Of a stretch of DNA of 64,000 nucleotides, positions 54,308-63,403 are shown in pieces. A program made the translations under genes and the position numbers. Each line of letters starts with the position of its first letter. Within the stretch, counting starts at the first letter, position 1. The notes below the pieces were generated by a model. It searched no databases. It was not told the DNA's origin and saw only the letters and a program-made list of their open reading frames with translations. Source of the stretch: Bacteroidales bacterium (GTDB lineage: Bacteria; Bacteroidota; Bacteroidia; Bacteroidales; UBA932); assembly GCA_017430365.1 (NCBI GenBank), contig JAFRNC010000001.1, positions 248,001-312,000 on the forward strand, given 5' to 3'.

Positions 54308-56947
54308 TCATATGACTTCGAATGTCGATGTCGAAGCCCAGCCCTGGCGGCCATCTGCTATCTCTACTTTCGACCAGTCGCCGACATTGTCGAGCAGGCG
54401 GATCTTGGTCCCTTCGTGGAGCACGAAGACCGTATTGCCTCCGTCGGCCGGAGAACTCTTTACCGTGCAGACCGGCGACGTGACGATGGCGCTGTCTTCG
54501 CCAGTCACGGCGCGGCGCTGCATCAGTGAGAAAATGAAGGTGACTATCGTCGCCGCGGCAATTACGCAGGCCAGTATGAAGGCTGTTTTGCGCATGGCCC
54601 CGGATGCTCCCTGACGGAAGACCGTGATAAGGATTCCGACAAGGACCGCGAGAGCCAGCGTAATCCATGCCCAGGCATCGGCGGACAGTCCCTGCCGCAG
54701 GTCCCTGAACCATGACAGGAGAATGAAGTCCGGAACGGTGTCGATTTTGTCAAGCGTCATCTGGGCGACGATATCCCGGTTATGGCGTGCGTCGCCATGT
54801 GACGGGTCGATCTTGAGCGCACGCTCGAAATAGAGGAGGGCGTGGGCATTGTCACCCAGTTTGAAATATGTGTTGCCGATATTGTAGTATAGGTTCGGAC
54901 TCTGAAGGCCTTCACCCTCTATCATCTGGTAGCAGTTCAGTGCGTTCTGCCACTGTCCTGCGGCAAATTCATCCGCTGCTTTCTGCCACAGGTCGGAGAC
55001 TCCCTCCTGGGCCGAGGCCGCACCTGATGAAAGGAGAAGACCAAGCAGCAATGCGGCCGCGGCAGCGCCTTTCGAGCCTTTCTTCGGACGCATGGCGTTT
55101 TTCAGATCCCCTTCGATCGCGGAGATGACATTGACGGCTTCGTTATATTCGTTCTCCATCTGGGTCTGGCCGCTCTCGGGGGAGTAACGGGCGAACTCGC
55201 AACGGTCCACGAGCGAGTTCAGCGCGCCTATGCTTTCTTCCCTGACTCCCAGGTCGCGGAGCCTGCCGCTGACGGTCTCCTTGGAAATGTCTGCGGCGGG
55301 GAGCATCAGCTTGTCGGAGACATAGCCCAGGAGCGCCTTGTGGAGCTCCTCATAATACGCTCCGCTCAGGTTCTTGTGGAGATATTCTTCAGCCTGCCTG
55401 AGCCGTGCCCTCGCCATTTTGTTGGCGCGGCGGTTCTTCGAGCCTGCCACGTCTTCGCGGCGGGCCTGCGAGAACCGGAACAGCCGGTTGATGATGAAGA
55501 TTATTATGGCAATTGTAAGCATAAGCAGGTAAAACAGTATGGAACCGGCGAAAAACACGCCTTTCTTCTTCAGATGTCCGGGCTCGAGTGCTATGTACCG
55601 TATGTCTTCTGCGAGGCTGCGGACGCCCTGCCTGTTGGTGCCGGGCACGACCACTCCGCCTCCCGCCACATCTTCTCCCTTTTCTACCGAAACGGGGATG
55701 TCGCCGGTCGATACGGTGACATATTTGCCCTGGGCCATGTCATAGAAACCATACTCTATCGAAGGTATGGTGAATTCCCCGTGGCTGCGCGGGATGAAGG
55801 GAAATTCGAATGTCCTGGAACCGTTGGTCCCGCTGGCCGAAGTCTTGTCGGTACTCTTTGTGTCATAAACTTCGAAATCCGGCGGAAAGTCGACCTTCGG
55901 GGCCTCGAGCATGGACAGGTTGCCGTTGCCGCTCACAGTGACGATGAGGGATGACGCCTCATTCGATTTGATGCTTTCCTTGCTGAGTTTCGCGGTGATC
56001 TTGAAGTTGCCGACGCCGCCTGCGAATGATGCGGGCGCCCCTGCGGGAAGGTCACGTACCTTGACGCTTATGGTTGGGGTGGTTATGCGCTTGCGTATGG
56101 TCTGGTACTGGTCGAAGAAGTCGTCGAAGATCGAAAGGGGACTGCCGCTGGAAGTGCGGACGCGGATCTGGCATACCATCTCCGCAGGGTCGATAGTAAG
56201 CGTTCCGCTTTGCTGTGGAATCAGCGTGTACTGTCGGATCAGCGCCGAATTGTAGATGGTGCCGTTGACATTCTCGCGGTTGAATTCGAGGTTGCTCGGG
56301 GCCAGGGTCTCCTGGCTCCAGAATCCGTTGAATGTGGGGAATTTGACATCTTCGAACGATGAGATGTCGGCACGTGTGTAAATTTTCAAAGTGGCGGTGA
56401 TAGGCTCGCCCTTGACGACGTTGGACTTGCTTACCGACATCCTCAGGAAGAGGTCCTGCCCGGAGACGGTTCCGGTGACCGTGGGGTCGTTGTTGCGGGA
56501 ACCGCCCTGTTGTGCATCCTGCTGTCCCTGCTGCCCTCCCTGCTGGTTGTTTCCGCCGGCCTGCTGGGCCTCCTGCTGGCTGGCCACGACTTCGATCTGG
56601 ATGGTGGACGAAGTCACGGCGTTCTTGTCCACGTTGGCGCTGGCGGCGGCAATGGTGAATGTGCCGGTCTTCTTAGGCTGCAGCAGATAGGTCACCGTCT
56701 CCTGATGGGTCGACGTCCGCTTGCCGTTTATGATATTGGTGCTCGACATGGAGCCTTTCTGGGGGCCCCATACAACGTCGAAGTCGTCCGTACCCGGCCA
56801 TTCGAAATCGCTCATCCGCGCATCGGCGGTGAAGACAATGCGGAAGGTCTCGTCCATGGCGACCACCCGCGGGCCTTCGAGCTTGAGCGTCTGGGCCATC
56901 CCCGTCCAGGCACTCAAAAGCAACAGCAGTGCAAGAATGCGTTTCAT
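54308..56947 (-). CDS. batD: BatD-BatE fusion protein
   Basis: 879 residues. Residues 1-17 are a signal peptide. Residues about 20-440 are BatD-type beta domains, with one membrane helix near 462-485 (SILFYLLMLTIAIIIFIINRLF). Residues 490-618 form a cytoplasmic-looking helical part. From Met619 the sequence reads MRPKKGSKGAAAAALLLGLL followed by LSSGAASAQEG, exactly like a second Sec signal. TPR repeats (about 650-730), two membrane helices (near 760-810) and a bacterial SH3 domain ending GWASTSTFEVI then follow, which is the BatE layout. BatD and BatE are normally separate genes. The operon is linked to aerotolerance in Bacteroides; the molecular role is not known. Confidence 0.85.
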   Translation of the reverse strand: MKRILALLLLLSAWTGMAQTLKLEGPRVVAMDETFRIVFTADARMSDFEWPGTDDFDVVWGPQKGSMSSTNIINGKRTSTHQETVTYLLQPKKTGTFTIAAASANVDKNAVTSSTIQIEVVASQQEAQQAGGNNQQGGQQGQQDAQQGGSRNNDPTVTGTVSGQDLFLRMSVSKSNVVKGEPITATLKIYTRADISSFEDVKFPTFNGFWSQETLAPSNLEFNRENVNGTIYNSALIRQYTLIPQQSGTLTIDPAEMVCQIRVRTSSGSPLSIFDDFFDQYQTIRKRITTPTISVKVRDLPAGAPASFAGGVGNFKITAKLSKESIKSNEASSLIVTVSGNGNLSMLEAPKVDFPPDFEVYDTKSTDKTSASGTNGSRTFEFPFIPRSHGEFTIPSIEYGFYDMAQGKYVTVSTGDIPVSVEKGEDVAGGGVVVPGTNRQGVRSLAEDIRYIALEPGHLKKKGVFFAGSILFYLLMLTIAIIIFIINRLFRFSQARREDVAGSKNRRANKMARARLRQAEEYLHKNLSGAYYEELHKALLGYVSDKLMLPAADISKETVSGRLRDLGVREESIGALNSLVDRCEFARYSPESGQTQMENEYNEAVNVISAIEGDLKNAMRPKKGSKGAAAAALLLGLLLSSGAASAQEGVSDLWQKAADEFAAGQWQNALNCYQMIEGEGLQSPNLYYNIGNTYFKLGDNAHALLYFERALKIDPSHGDARHNRDIVAQMTLDKIDTVPDFILLSWFRDLRQGLSADAWAWITLALAVLVGILITVFRQGASGAMRKTAFILACVIAAATIVTFIFSLMQRRAVTGEDSAIVTSPVCTVKSSPADGGNTVFVLHEGTKIRLLDNVGDWSKVEIADGRQGWASTSTFEVI

Positions 56948-56954
56948 ATGCGTA

Positions 56955-57752
56955 TTACCAATTTTTCTCTTTCTGTTTCGACTTCAGCTTGGCGGCCTTT
57001 TCCTTCTTGACCTTGTCCTGGGTGTCCTTTTCACGCGCCTGGATGGCCTGCAGCATCTGCTGCGCCGCCTGCGGCGTTATCTTTGGCTGCTGACCCTGGT
57101 CCTGCTTGTTTTGTTGGTCCTGCTGGTCCTGGTTGTCATTCTGCTGATTGTCGTTCCTGTCGTTATTCTGATCCTGGTTCTGATCCTTATTCTGGTCCTG
57201 ATCGTTGTTCTGGTCCTGGTTTTGATCCTGATTCTGATCCTGCTGGTCCTGGTTCTGGTTCTGGTCCTGATTCTGGTCGTTGTTCCCGCCGCCTCCGCCG
57301 TTCTGCTGCTCGTTCTCCAGCATCTTCTGGGCGTAGGCGAGGTTGGACTTGGTTTCCATGTCGCCGGGATTGCGCCTCAGGGCGTTCTTGTACGCCTCGA
57401 TGGCTCCCTGCCAGTTGCGCTGTTTCAGCATCACGTTGCCCTGGTTGTGGAACAGGTCGGCCGCGTGGTTTCCTTTTGCGAGCGAATCAGCACCTGCACG
57501 CAGATACCTGTCGGCCTCGGAGTAATTCTCCATCCGGTAGTAGGTGTTGGCAAGATTATAGTCGGCCGTGGCAGAAGTGGAATCGGCCACCAGCGCCTTC
57601 TTGTAGTTGATCTCGGCATCCTGCCACTGCTCTTTCCTGAAGTCGCGGTTCCCGCGCCGCACGCCTTTGCGTTCACCGGTAGGGGAACTCTGGGCGAGAC
57701 AGGCGGCGGAGCCGAGAAGGCAGGCCATCAATATGCATATCATCCGTTTCAT
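56955..57752 (-). CDS. batC: BatC-like TPR protein with Asn/Gln/Asp-rich tail
   Basis: 265 residues. Signal peptide about 1-20 (ICILMACLLGSAACLAQ), TPR repeats at about 38-145 (WQDAEINYKKALVADST, ATADYNLANTYYRMENYSEA, WQGAIEAYKNALRRNPGD), then a low-complexity Asp/Asn/Gln tail (about 155-220) and a Lys/Gln-rich end. The TPRs likely hold other Bat proteins together in the periplasm. It lies 5 bases downstream of batB and 7 upstream of the batD/E gene. Confidence 0.87.
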   Translation of the reverse strand: MKRMICILMACLLGSAACLAQSSPTGERKGVRRGNRDFRKEQWQDAEINYKKALVADSTSATADYNLANTYYRMENYSEADRYLRAGADSLAKGNHAADLFHNQGNVMLKQRNWQGAIEAYKNALRRNPGDMETKSNLAYAQKMLENEQQNGGGGGNNDQNQDQNQNQDQQDQNQDQNQDQNNDQDQNKDQNQDQNNDRNDNQQNDNQDQQDQQNKQDQGQQPKITPQAAQQMLQAIQAREKDTQDKVKKEKAAKLKSKQKEKNW

Positions 57753-57757
57753 ACCCG

Positions 57758-58759
57758 TCAGTTGAAGAGTTTGCGCCTTGCCTTCCTCTCCGGAACCAGC
57801 AGCTCCAGTATGAGGAAGAAGAGGGCTATTGCGAAGAAATACATGTATTGTTCATCGAAATCCTCGAACACGATGGAGTTGAACTCCTCCTTGTCGATGG
57901 TCCTGATATCCTCGATTACGGGATTCAGGCCGAATTCAGTCGTACCGGCGCGGACATATTTGCCGCCTCCGACACCTGCGATCTCCTGCAGAATATCTTC
58001 GTCGAGACGCGTCACCACGATCTCGCCGTTGGAATCCTTCATCAGGCTTCCTCCAATGGGGATGGGCTTGCCCTGCGGCGAGCCGACGCCGATGCAGTAG
58101 ATCCTTATACCTTGCTCTGCAATCGCCTTGGCGGCCTCGAGGACGTCTCCTTCATGGTCCTCGCCGTCGGTGATCAGGATGATCGCGCGGGAGCGTTCGC
58201 TCTGGGTGCTGAAGCTCCGTGCCGAGGTCATGAGGGCCTCCGCCAGTGCGGTGCCCTGGATCGGAACGCTTCCCGTATCGATATTCTTGAGGAATATCTT
58301 GGCCGATACATAATCGGCCGTGATGGGGAGCTGCGTGAAGGCTTCGCCCGCGAATATCACAAGGCCTATGCGGTCGCCCTGGAGGCGGTCCACAAGGCGC
58401 GATATGGCGAGTTTCGAGCGTTCCAGACGGTTGGGGGAGTAGTCTTCGGCAAGCATGGAGTTGGAGACGTCAAGGGCTATCATGACCTCCACTCCCTGGC
58501 TCTGGTGCTCCTTCAGCCTGGCGCCGAGCTGCGGCCGGGTGAGGCCGAGCACGAAAAAGAGCCATGCGGCGGCAAGGAGGCTGACCTTGAGCCATCCTTT
58601 CCCGACAGATGCGTCGGGCATGAGCCGGTTAACCAGTTCCGGATCGCCGATTTTCGCGATCCTCTTCCTGCGCACCCGCAGATGGAGCGCGTATGCCACG
58701 AAAAGCAGCGGCACAAGGAGCAGCAGAAGGATATATTGGCTTTGTGCGAGATATAGCAT
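57758..58759 (-). CDS. batB: BatB, membrane von Willebrand A-domain protein
   Basis: 333 residues. Two N-terminal membrane helices (about 8-25 and 58-75), the vWA domain from about 90 with the MIDAS motif ALDVSNSMLAEDYSPNR, and the conserved threonine and aspartate sites around VPIQGTALAEAL and LITDGEDHEG, then a C-terminal helix (about 305-325). It binds a divalent metal and probably partners with BatA. 5 bases before batC. Confidence 0.93.
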   Translation of the reverse strand: MLYLAQSQYILLLLLVPLLFVAYALHLRVRRKRIAKIGDPELVNRLMPDASVGKGWLKVSLLAAAWLFFVLGLTRPQLGARLKEHQSQGVEVMIALDVSNSMLAEDYSPNRLERSKLAISRLVDRLQGDRIGLVIFAGEAFTQLPITADYVSAKIFLKNIDTGSVPIQGTALAEALMTSARSFSTQSERSRAIILITDGEDHEGDVLEAAKAIAEQGIRIYCIGVGSPQGKPIPIGGSLMKDSNGEIVVTRLDEDILQEIAGVGGGKYVRAGTTEFGLNPVIEDIRTIDKEEFNSIVFEDFDEQYMYFFAIALFFLILELLVPERKARRKLFN

Positions 58760-58760
58760 G

Positions 58761-59750
58761 TTACGGTATCCTCCTTAAGATTACGAAACGCAGCAGCAGT
58801 TCGGCCAGCAGGGCGAACAGGGCGATAAGCGCGAAACGCATGAACAGTTCCGAATAGACAGGGAAACTGTCCACGGTAGTGCGGGTCTTCTCCATCTGGT
58901 TGATCTCGGAGTAGATCTCCATGAGTTTCGTGTTGTTGGTCGCACGGAAATATTTGCCTCCGGTCGTGGATGCTATCTGCTTCAGCAGGTCCTCGTCAAT
59001 CTCGACCTTGACATTCTGCACCTGCACGCCCCACGGGGTCATGAAGGGATACGGGGCTTCTCCCATGGCGCCCACGCCGATGGTATAGACCCTGATGTCG
59101 TAGGTTTTGGCAATCTCCGCAGCCATGGCGGGAGCCACTTCTCCGGTATTGTTCATACCGTCGGTAAGCAGGATCACCACCTTGCTCTTGGCATCGGAAT
59201 CCTTCAGGCGCGCCACGGCGGTGGCGAGACCGTTGCCTATTGCGGTGCCGTCGTCTATCAGGCCGGTCTCGACCTCCTTCATCAGATTGATGAGTGTCGC
59301 CCTGTCGGTAGTAAGCGGGGCCTGTGTGTAGCTTTCACCCGCGAAGACCACGATGCCCATCCTGTCGGCGGGACGGCTGGCGATGAACTCTATGGCTATG
59401 TCCTTGGCAGCTCCGATCCGGTCGGGCTTGAAGTCCCGGGCAAGCATCGAGGTCGAGACGTCCATTGTCAGGACTATGTCTATTCCTTCAGTGTCCACCT
59501 TCTCGAAATTCTCGCTCGAGCGGGGCCGTGCGATCGCGATGATAATCGCGGCCAGGGCTATCATCCTGAGTATGAAGGGAAGATGTCTCGCCCAGGCGGC
59601 GAGACGACCGTTGCCGGTGTCCCACTGCTCCGTGTCGGGTACCGTCATGGCGGGTTGCCGCCCCTTCAGGCAGCGCCATACGTACAGTGCCGCGAGGGGA
59701 ATCAGCAGGAGCTCGAGCCAGAGCAGGTTCGGATATTCGAAAAACATCAC
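58761..59750 (-). CDS. batA: BatA, membrane von Willebrand A-domain protein
   Basis: 329 residues. Same plan as BatB: N-terminal helices (LLWLELLLIPLAALYVW, FILRMIALAAIIIAIA), vWA domain with TMDVSTSMLARDFKPDR and LLTDGMNNTGE, C-terminal helix near 305-325. BatA and BatB share large parts of sequence, which indicates duplication within the operon. The start overlaps the previous stop by 4 bases (ATGA) and batB starts 1 base beyond its end. Confidence 0.93.
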   Translation of the reverse strand: MMFFEYPNLLWLELLLIPLAALYVWRCLKGRQPAMTVPDTEQWDTGNGRLAAWARHLPFILRMIALAAIIIAIARPRSSENFEKVDTEGIDIVLTMDVSTSMLARDFKPDRIGAAKDIAIEFIASRPADRMGIVVFAGESYTQAPLTTDRATLINLMKEVETGLIDDGTAIGNGLATAVARLKDSDAKSKVVILLTDGMNNTGEVAPAMAAEIAKTYDIRVYTIGVGAMGEAPYPFMTPWGVQVQNVKVEIDEDLLKQIASTTGGKYFRATNNTKLMEIYSEINQMEKTRTTVDSFPVYSELFMRFALIALFALLAELLLRFVILRRIP

Positions 59751-60694
59751 TCTTCCTCCTCCTTTTCAAGCTGCTGCACATAGGTCTCGTTCACGAAACG
59801 GATAGCCGTGGGGATGGCGTTCTCGTTCTCCTGGTCCGTGGCCGTGTGCTTTGCGAATTTCACGAAATCGGCGGTTGTGAAGAGATCCTTCATCTTTTCA
59901 CGCAGGGCCGGGTCGATGTCCTTGTCCTCCAGGTCACGGAACATCTCCGCGGAGGTCTGCTCGAGTGCGGAGACCTCATATCTGTCGGCGATATACTGCC
60001 TGAGGGCGTCTGTCACCTGGGTGTAGAATTGTTTCTGTTTTCCGGCCTGCCAGAGTTTCTGGGAGCGCGTCTTCTCCAGGCTCCTGAGCGCCACTATGTG
60101 GGGCGGATCCTTCACCACGGGCTTCCCGAAGAAGTCACGGTTCTGGCGGCGGAAGCGTATCCAGCGGATAAAAGCCCATATGGCCGCGGCGAAGAGCAGC
60201 GCCAGGCCGATCCATGGAAGCACTTCCCTGAAGGTTACTGGGTAGCGGATCTGGCCCTTGATGTCGTAGGGCTGGAAAGTGGCGGTGTCGATGGGTATGG
60301 TCGTAACCTCGAGTCTCGGGCCGGCATACGCAAGGGTGTCGACCGTGCCGTCAGCGTGCGCCTTAAGTACATAGAGAGGCGGAAGGTCGTAGCTGCCGCT
60401 GTCGAAACTGGTGAGGATGATGCGGCCTCGGAGGTCCATCGTACCGTTTTTCCGCGCGAGGGTGTCGAGTTCCATCTCCGAGAGGGATTCCACTCCCGGG
60501 ACGGGCGATTCCCCCGGTTTGCTTATCATGGCCTGCTCGCCGGGGGCGAGGCTGAGGTCAAGGGTCCACTCGATCTGGTCGCCTATGAGGATCGTGTCAC
60601 GGCTCAGGCGGCTGCGCAGGCTGCCGTCATCCTGTGCGGGGCAGGTGAGTGCGCCGAACAGCAGGGTCAGTGCGAGCGGAATTATCTTCTTCAT
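59747..60694 (-). CDS. Bat-operon membrane protein of unknown function
   Basis: 315 residues. Signal peptide (about 1-20), an extracytoplasmic beta domain (about 25-150, DTILIGDQIEWTLDLSLAPGEQ), one membrane helix near 178-198 (EVLPWIGLALLFAAAIWAFI), then a cytoplasmic helical domain (TQVTDALRQYIADRYEVSALEQT). It always sits between DUF58 and BatA in related operons to my knowledge, and resembles BatD in architecture, with a beta domain outside and helical part inside. No enzymatic motif is visible. Confidence 0.8.
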   Translation of the reverse strand: MKKIIPLALTLLFGALTCPAQDDGSLRSRLSRDTILIGDQIEWTLDLSLAPGEQAMISKPGESPVPGVESLSEMELDTLARKNGTMDLRGRIILTSFDSGSYDLPPLYVLKAHADGTVDTLAYAGPRLEVTTIPIDTATFQPYDIKGQIRYPVTFREVLPWIGLALLFAAAIWAFIRWIRFRRQNRDFFGKPVVKDPPHIVALRSLEKTRSQKLWQAGKQKQFYTQVTDALRQYIADRYEVSALEQTSAEMFRDLEDKDIDPALREKMKDLFTTADFVKFAKHTATDQENENAIPTAIRFVNETYVQQLEKEEEE

Positions 60695-60695
60695 G

Positions 60696-61577
60696 TCAGG
60701 CTCTGTTTTTGAAGAATGCTATCAGTTCTTTCACGTAATCCTCTCCGGTGCCGATGCTCACGTTGTCGATGCGGTAGCGGCGAAGTAGGGCGCGGGTGTT
60801 GTCGGAGGCCTCGCGGTTCCACTCTTCGTAATTGCGGCGAACCTTGGACGACGAGGTGTTGACCCAGCGGTCGCGGCCGCTCTCGGCGTCACGGACATGG
60901 ACTAAGCCCACGTCAGGGAGTGTCCTCTCGCGGGGGTCGTAAATGTTGATTACCGATATGTCGTGCCGGTTGGCGGCTATCTTGAGCGCATCCTCGTATC
61001 GGGGACGGCGATCGGCGTCGAGGTCCACGAGGTCGGAGAGGAGGAATGCCGTACAACGCTTCTTGATGGCGTTGGTGAGGTATTGCAGAGCGGCTCCGAT
61101 ATCTGTCCCGCGGTCTTCGGGTTCGAATTCGACCAGGTCGCGGATGATGTGGAGCAGATGGCTGCGGCCCTTCTTCGGAGGAATGAATTTCTCCACCTTC
61201 GAACTGAAGAACAGGGCGCCCACCTTGTCGTTGTTGATCGAAGCCGAGAAGGAGAGGACGGCGGCGATCTCGGTAGCCAGGTCTTTCTTGGTCTGGCTGG
61301 TCGTGCCGAAGAGCCGAGATCCGCTCACGTCGACGAGCAGCATCACGGTAAGTTCGCGTTCCTCTTCGAAGATCTTGACGTAAGGGGCTCTCAGGCGCGC
61401 GGTGACGTTCCAGTCCATGTTGCGGACATCGTCGCCGTACTGGTACTCCCGTACCTCGCTGAATGCCATTCCCCGTCCCTTGAACGCGGAATGGTATTCC
61501 CCGGCGAAGACCTGGTGCGACAGCGCCTTCGTCCTGATCTCGATCTTGCGTACCTTCTTTAACAGTTCGTTTTCCAT
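60696..61577 (-). CDS. DUF58 / vWA-like protein of the MoxR-Bat operon
   Basis: 293 residues, no signal peptide. The DUF58 signature is clear: FSEVREYQYGDDVRNMDWNV and LMLLVDVSGS-type text (TVMLLVDVSGSRLFG), with a vWA-like fold after it (AAVLSFSASINNDKVGALFF, AFLLSDLVDLDAD). It normally works with the MoxR ATPase as a chaperone-like pair that matures or regulates the membrane vWA proteins. The last base of the moxR stop is shared with its start. Confidence 0.93.
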   Translation of the reverse strand: MENELLKKVRKIEIRTKALSHQVFAGEYHSAFKGRGMAFSEVREYQYGDDVRNMDWNVTARLRAPYVKIFEEERELTVMLLVDVSGSRLFGTTSQTKKDLATEIAAVLSFSASINNDKVGALFFSSKVEKFIPPKKGRSHLLHIIRDLVEFEPEDRGTDIGAALQYLTNAIKKRCTAFLLSDLVDLDADRRPRYEDALKIAANRHDISVINIYDPRERTLPDVGLVHVRDAESGRDRWVNTSSSKVRRNYEEWNREASDNTRALLRRYRIDNVSIGTGEDYVKELIAFFKNRA

Positions 61578-62569
61578 TACGGCACTTCTACTGCGTTGAG
61601 GACGTCGGTGATGATTTCTTCGGAAGTAATGTTCTCGGCTTCGGCCTCGTAGGTCAGGCCGATGCGGTGACGGAGCACGTCGTAGCAGACGGCGCGGACG
61701 TCCTCGGGGATGACATAGCCGCGGCGCTTGATGAAAGCGTATGCTTTGCCGGCAAGCGAAAGCGAGATGCTGGCACGGGGAGACCCGCCGAAGGAGATCA
61801 TGTCCTTCAGTTTGTCCAGGCCGTAGTCGCCGGGCTGGCGGGTGGCGAAGACGATGTCCACGATGTAGCGTTCGATCTTCTCATCCATATAGACGTCGCG
61901 GACCACTTCACGTGCGCGGATGATGTCCTCGGGCTTGAGCTGCGTGGTGGGGCGGGGGAACTGCCCCTGGTTGTTCATCCTTATGATGAGTTTCTCTTCC
62001 TCTTTCTTGGGATAACTGACCTTGACCTTGAGCATGAAACGGTCGACCTGCGCCTCGGGCAGCGGATAGGTTCCTTCCTGCTCGATCGGGTTCTGCGTGG
62101 CCATCACCAGGAAAGGCTCGGGGAGCTTGAAGGTCTCGTCGCCGATGGTCACCTGGCGTTCCTGCATCGCTTCCAGCAGGGCCGACTGCACTTTGGCCGG
62201 GCTGCGGTTGATTTCATCGGCCAGGACGAAATTGGCGAAGATGGGGCCCTTCTTGATCTGGAACTGCTCACTCTTCTGGCTGTAGATCATCGTGCCGATA
62301 AGGTCGGCAGGCAGCAGGTCAGGAGTGAACTGGATGCGGGCGAATCGGGCATCCACGATCTGTGCGAGAGTGTTGATCGCCAGGGTCTTTGCAAGACCGG
62401 GCATACCTTCGAGTAGGATGTGGCCGTTGGCCAGCAGGCCTATCATAAGGTTGTCGACCAGTTGTTTCTGGCCTACGATTACCTTGCCCATCTCCATCTG
62501 GATGATATCGACGAAGGCGCTCTCCCGCTCGATGCGCTCATTTAACTCTTTAATGTTGACGCTATCCAT
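61577..62569 (-). CDS. MoxR-family AAA+ ATPase
   Basis: 330 residues. Walker A GMPGLAKTLAI, Walker B FVLADEINRSPAKVQSALLEAM, sensor 1 MATQNPIEQEGTYPLPEAQ and arginine-finger region QVDRFMLKV are all present. First gene of the moxR-DUF58-bat operon, which in Bacteroides affects tolerance to oxygen. A consensus -7 box lies at 62615-62622, divergent from truA. Confidence 0.96.
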   Translation of the reverse strand: MDSVNIKELNERIERESAFVDIIQMEMGKVIVGQKQLVDNLMIGLLANGHILLEGMPGLAKTLAINTLAQIVDARFARIQFTPDLLPADLIGTMIYSQKSEQFQIKKGPIFANFVLADEINRSPAKVQSALLEAMQERQVTIGDETFKLPEPFLVMATQNPIEQEGTYPLPEAQVDRFMLKVKVSYPKKEEEKLIIRMNNQGQFPRPTTQLKPEDIIRAREVVRDVYMDEKIERYIVDIVFATRQPGDYGLDKLKDMISFGGSPRASISLSLAGKAYAFIKRRGYVIPEDVRAVCYDVLRHRIGLTYEAEAENITSEEIITDVLNAVEVP

Positions 62570-62589
62570 AGTATTTGTATGTTTTTTTG

Positions 62590-62597
62590 TATTTTTG
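62590..62597 (+). promoter_or_regulatory. -7 promoter box for truA
   Basis: TATTTTTG fits TAnnTTTG, 37 bases before the truA ATG at 62635. It is in the 65-base gap shared with the divergent moxR promoter. Confidence 0.5.
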
Positions 62598-62614
62598 TTG
62601 TCTGAACAATCTCA

Positions 62615-62622
62615 CAAAGATA
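62615..62622 (-). promoter_or_regulatory. -7 promoter box for the moxR-bat operon
   Basis: TATCTTTG on the minus strand fits TAnnTTTG, 45 bases before the moxR start. The two divergent transcripts would overlap at their 5' ends. Confidence 0.55.
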
Positions 62623-62634
62623 GTATTTTTTTCG

Positions 62635-63387
62635 ATGCGTCTTTTTATACAGCTCTCCTATGACGGTTCGCCATTCTGCGGCTGGCAGACCCAGGCGAAT
62701 TCGCCTACGGTCCAGCAGGAAGTTGAGAGGGCGCTTTCGATCGTCTTCGGAGAGAAAATCACTGTCGTCGGGGCCGGAAGGACTGATACCGGAGTGAATG
62801 CGAGACATTACATCGCGCATTTCGACCTGAACGTCCCCCTGGGCGAAAGCATCGTTCCGGACTTACGCAAAATAAATGCCATTCTGCATCCTGCCATCGT
62901 GGCAGAAGCGTTTTATTCCGTGCCTGAAGGAGCCCATGCCCGCTTCGACGCAATCAGCCGTACCTACCGCTACTACATCCATACGGAAAAGGATCCTTTC
63001 GCCCGCCATTCCTGCCGGATCTGGTATCGGCCCGACGTGGAGGCCATGAACCGCGCTGCGCTTCCCCTCCTCGGCAGGCACGATTTCTCGAGTTTCGAGA
63101 AGACCGGCGGAGCCAACAAGACATCCCTCTGCACGGTGACCGAGGCTTCATGGGAAGCCGTTGACAGCACGCATTTCGTCTTCACCATCACCGCCGACAG
63201 GTTCCTGCGCAACATGGTCCGCGCTACGGTCGGCACGCTTTTGGAAGTGGGAAGGGGACGGCGCTCCCCAGAGTGGGTGGCGGATGTGCTGGAGGCCCGG
63301 GACCGCGGCCGGGCCGGACAGTCTGTCATCGGAGAAGCGCTCTTCCTCTCGGAGATACGGTACCCATATGAATTGAAAACAATTTAA
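62635..63387 (+). CDS. truA: tRNA pseudouridine(38-40) synthase
   Basis: 250 residues from ATG 62635; an in-frame ATG at 62575 would lie upstream of the promoter and add 20 hydrophobic residues unlike the family. The start RLFIQLSYDGSPFCGWQTQ and the catalytic-Asp motif GAGRTDTGVNARHYIAHF are diagnostic. It isomerises uridines in the anticodon arm of tRNAs. Followed 16 bases later by the TolQ/ExbB-type gene. Confidence 0.95.
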   Translation: MRLFIQLSYDGSPFCGWQTQANSPTVQQEVERALSIVFGEKITVVGAGRTDTGVNARHYIAHFDLNVPLGESIVPDLRKINAILHPAIVAEAFYSVPEGAHARFDAISRTYRYYIHTEKDPFARHSCRIWYRPDVEAMNRAALPLLGRHDFSSFEKTGGANKTSLCTVTEASWEAVDSTHFVFTITADRFLRNMVRATVGTLLEVGRGRRSPEWVADVLEARDRGRAGQSVIGEALFLSEIRYPYELKTI

Positions 63388-63403
63388 ATTACATAAACTC
63401 GTT

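Noticed and set aside
57105..57300. Repetitive DNA suggestive of a CRISPR or satellite array
   Set aside because: The repeats are short codon-level units in frame inside batC, with no spacers of regular length.
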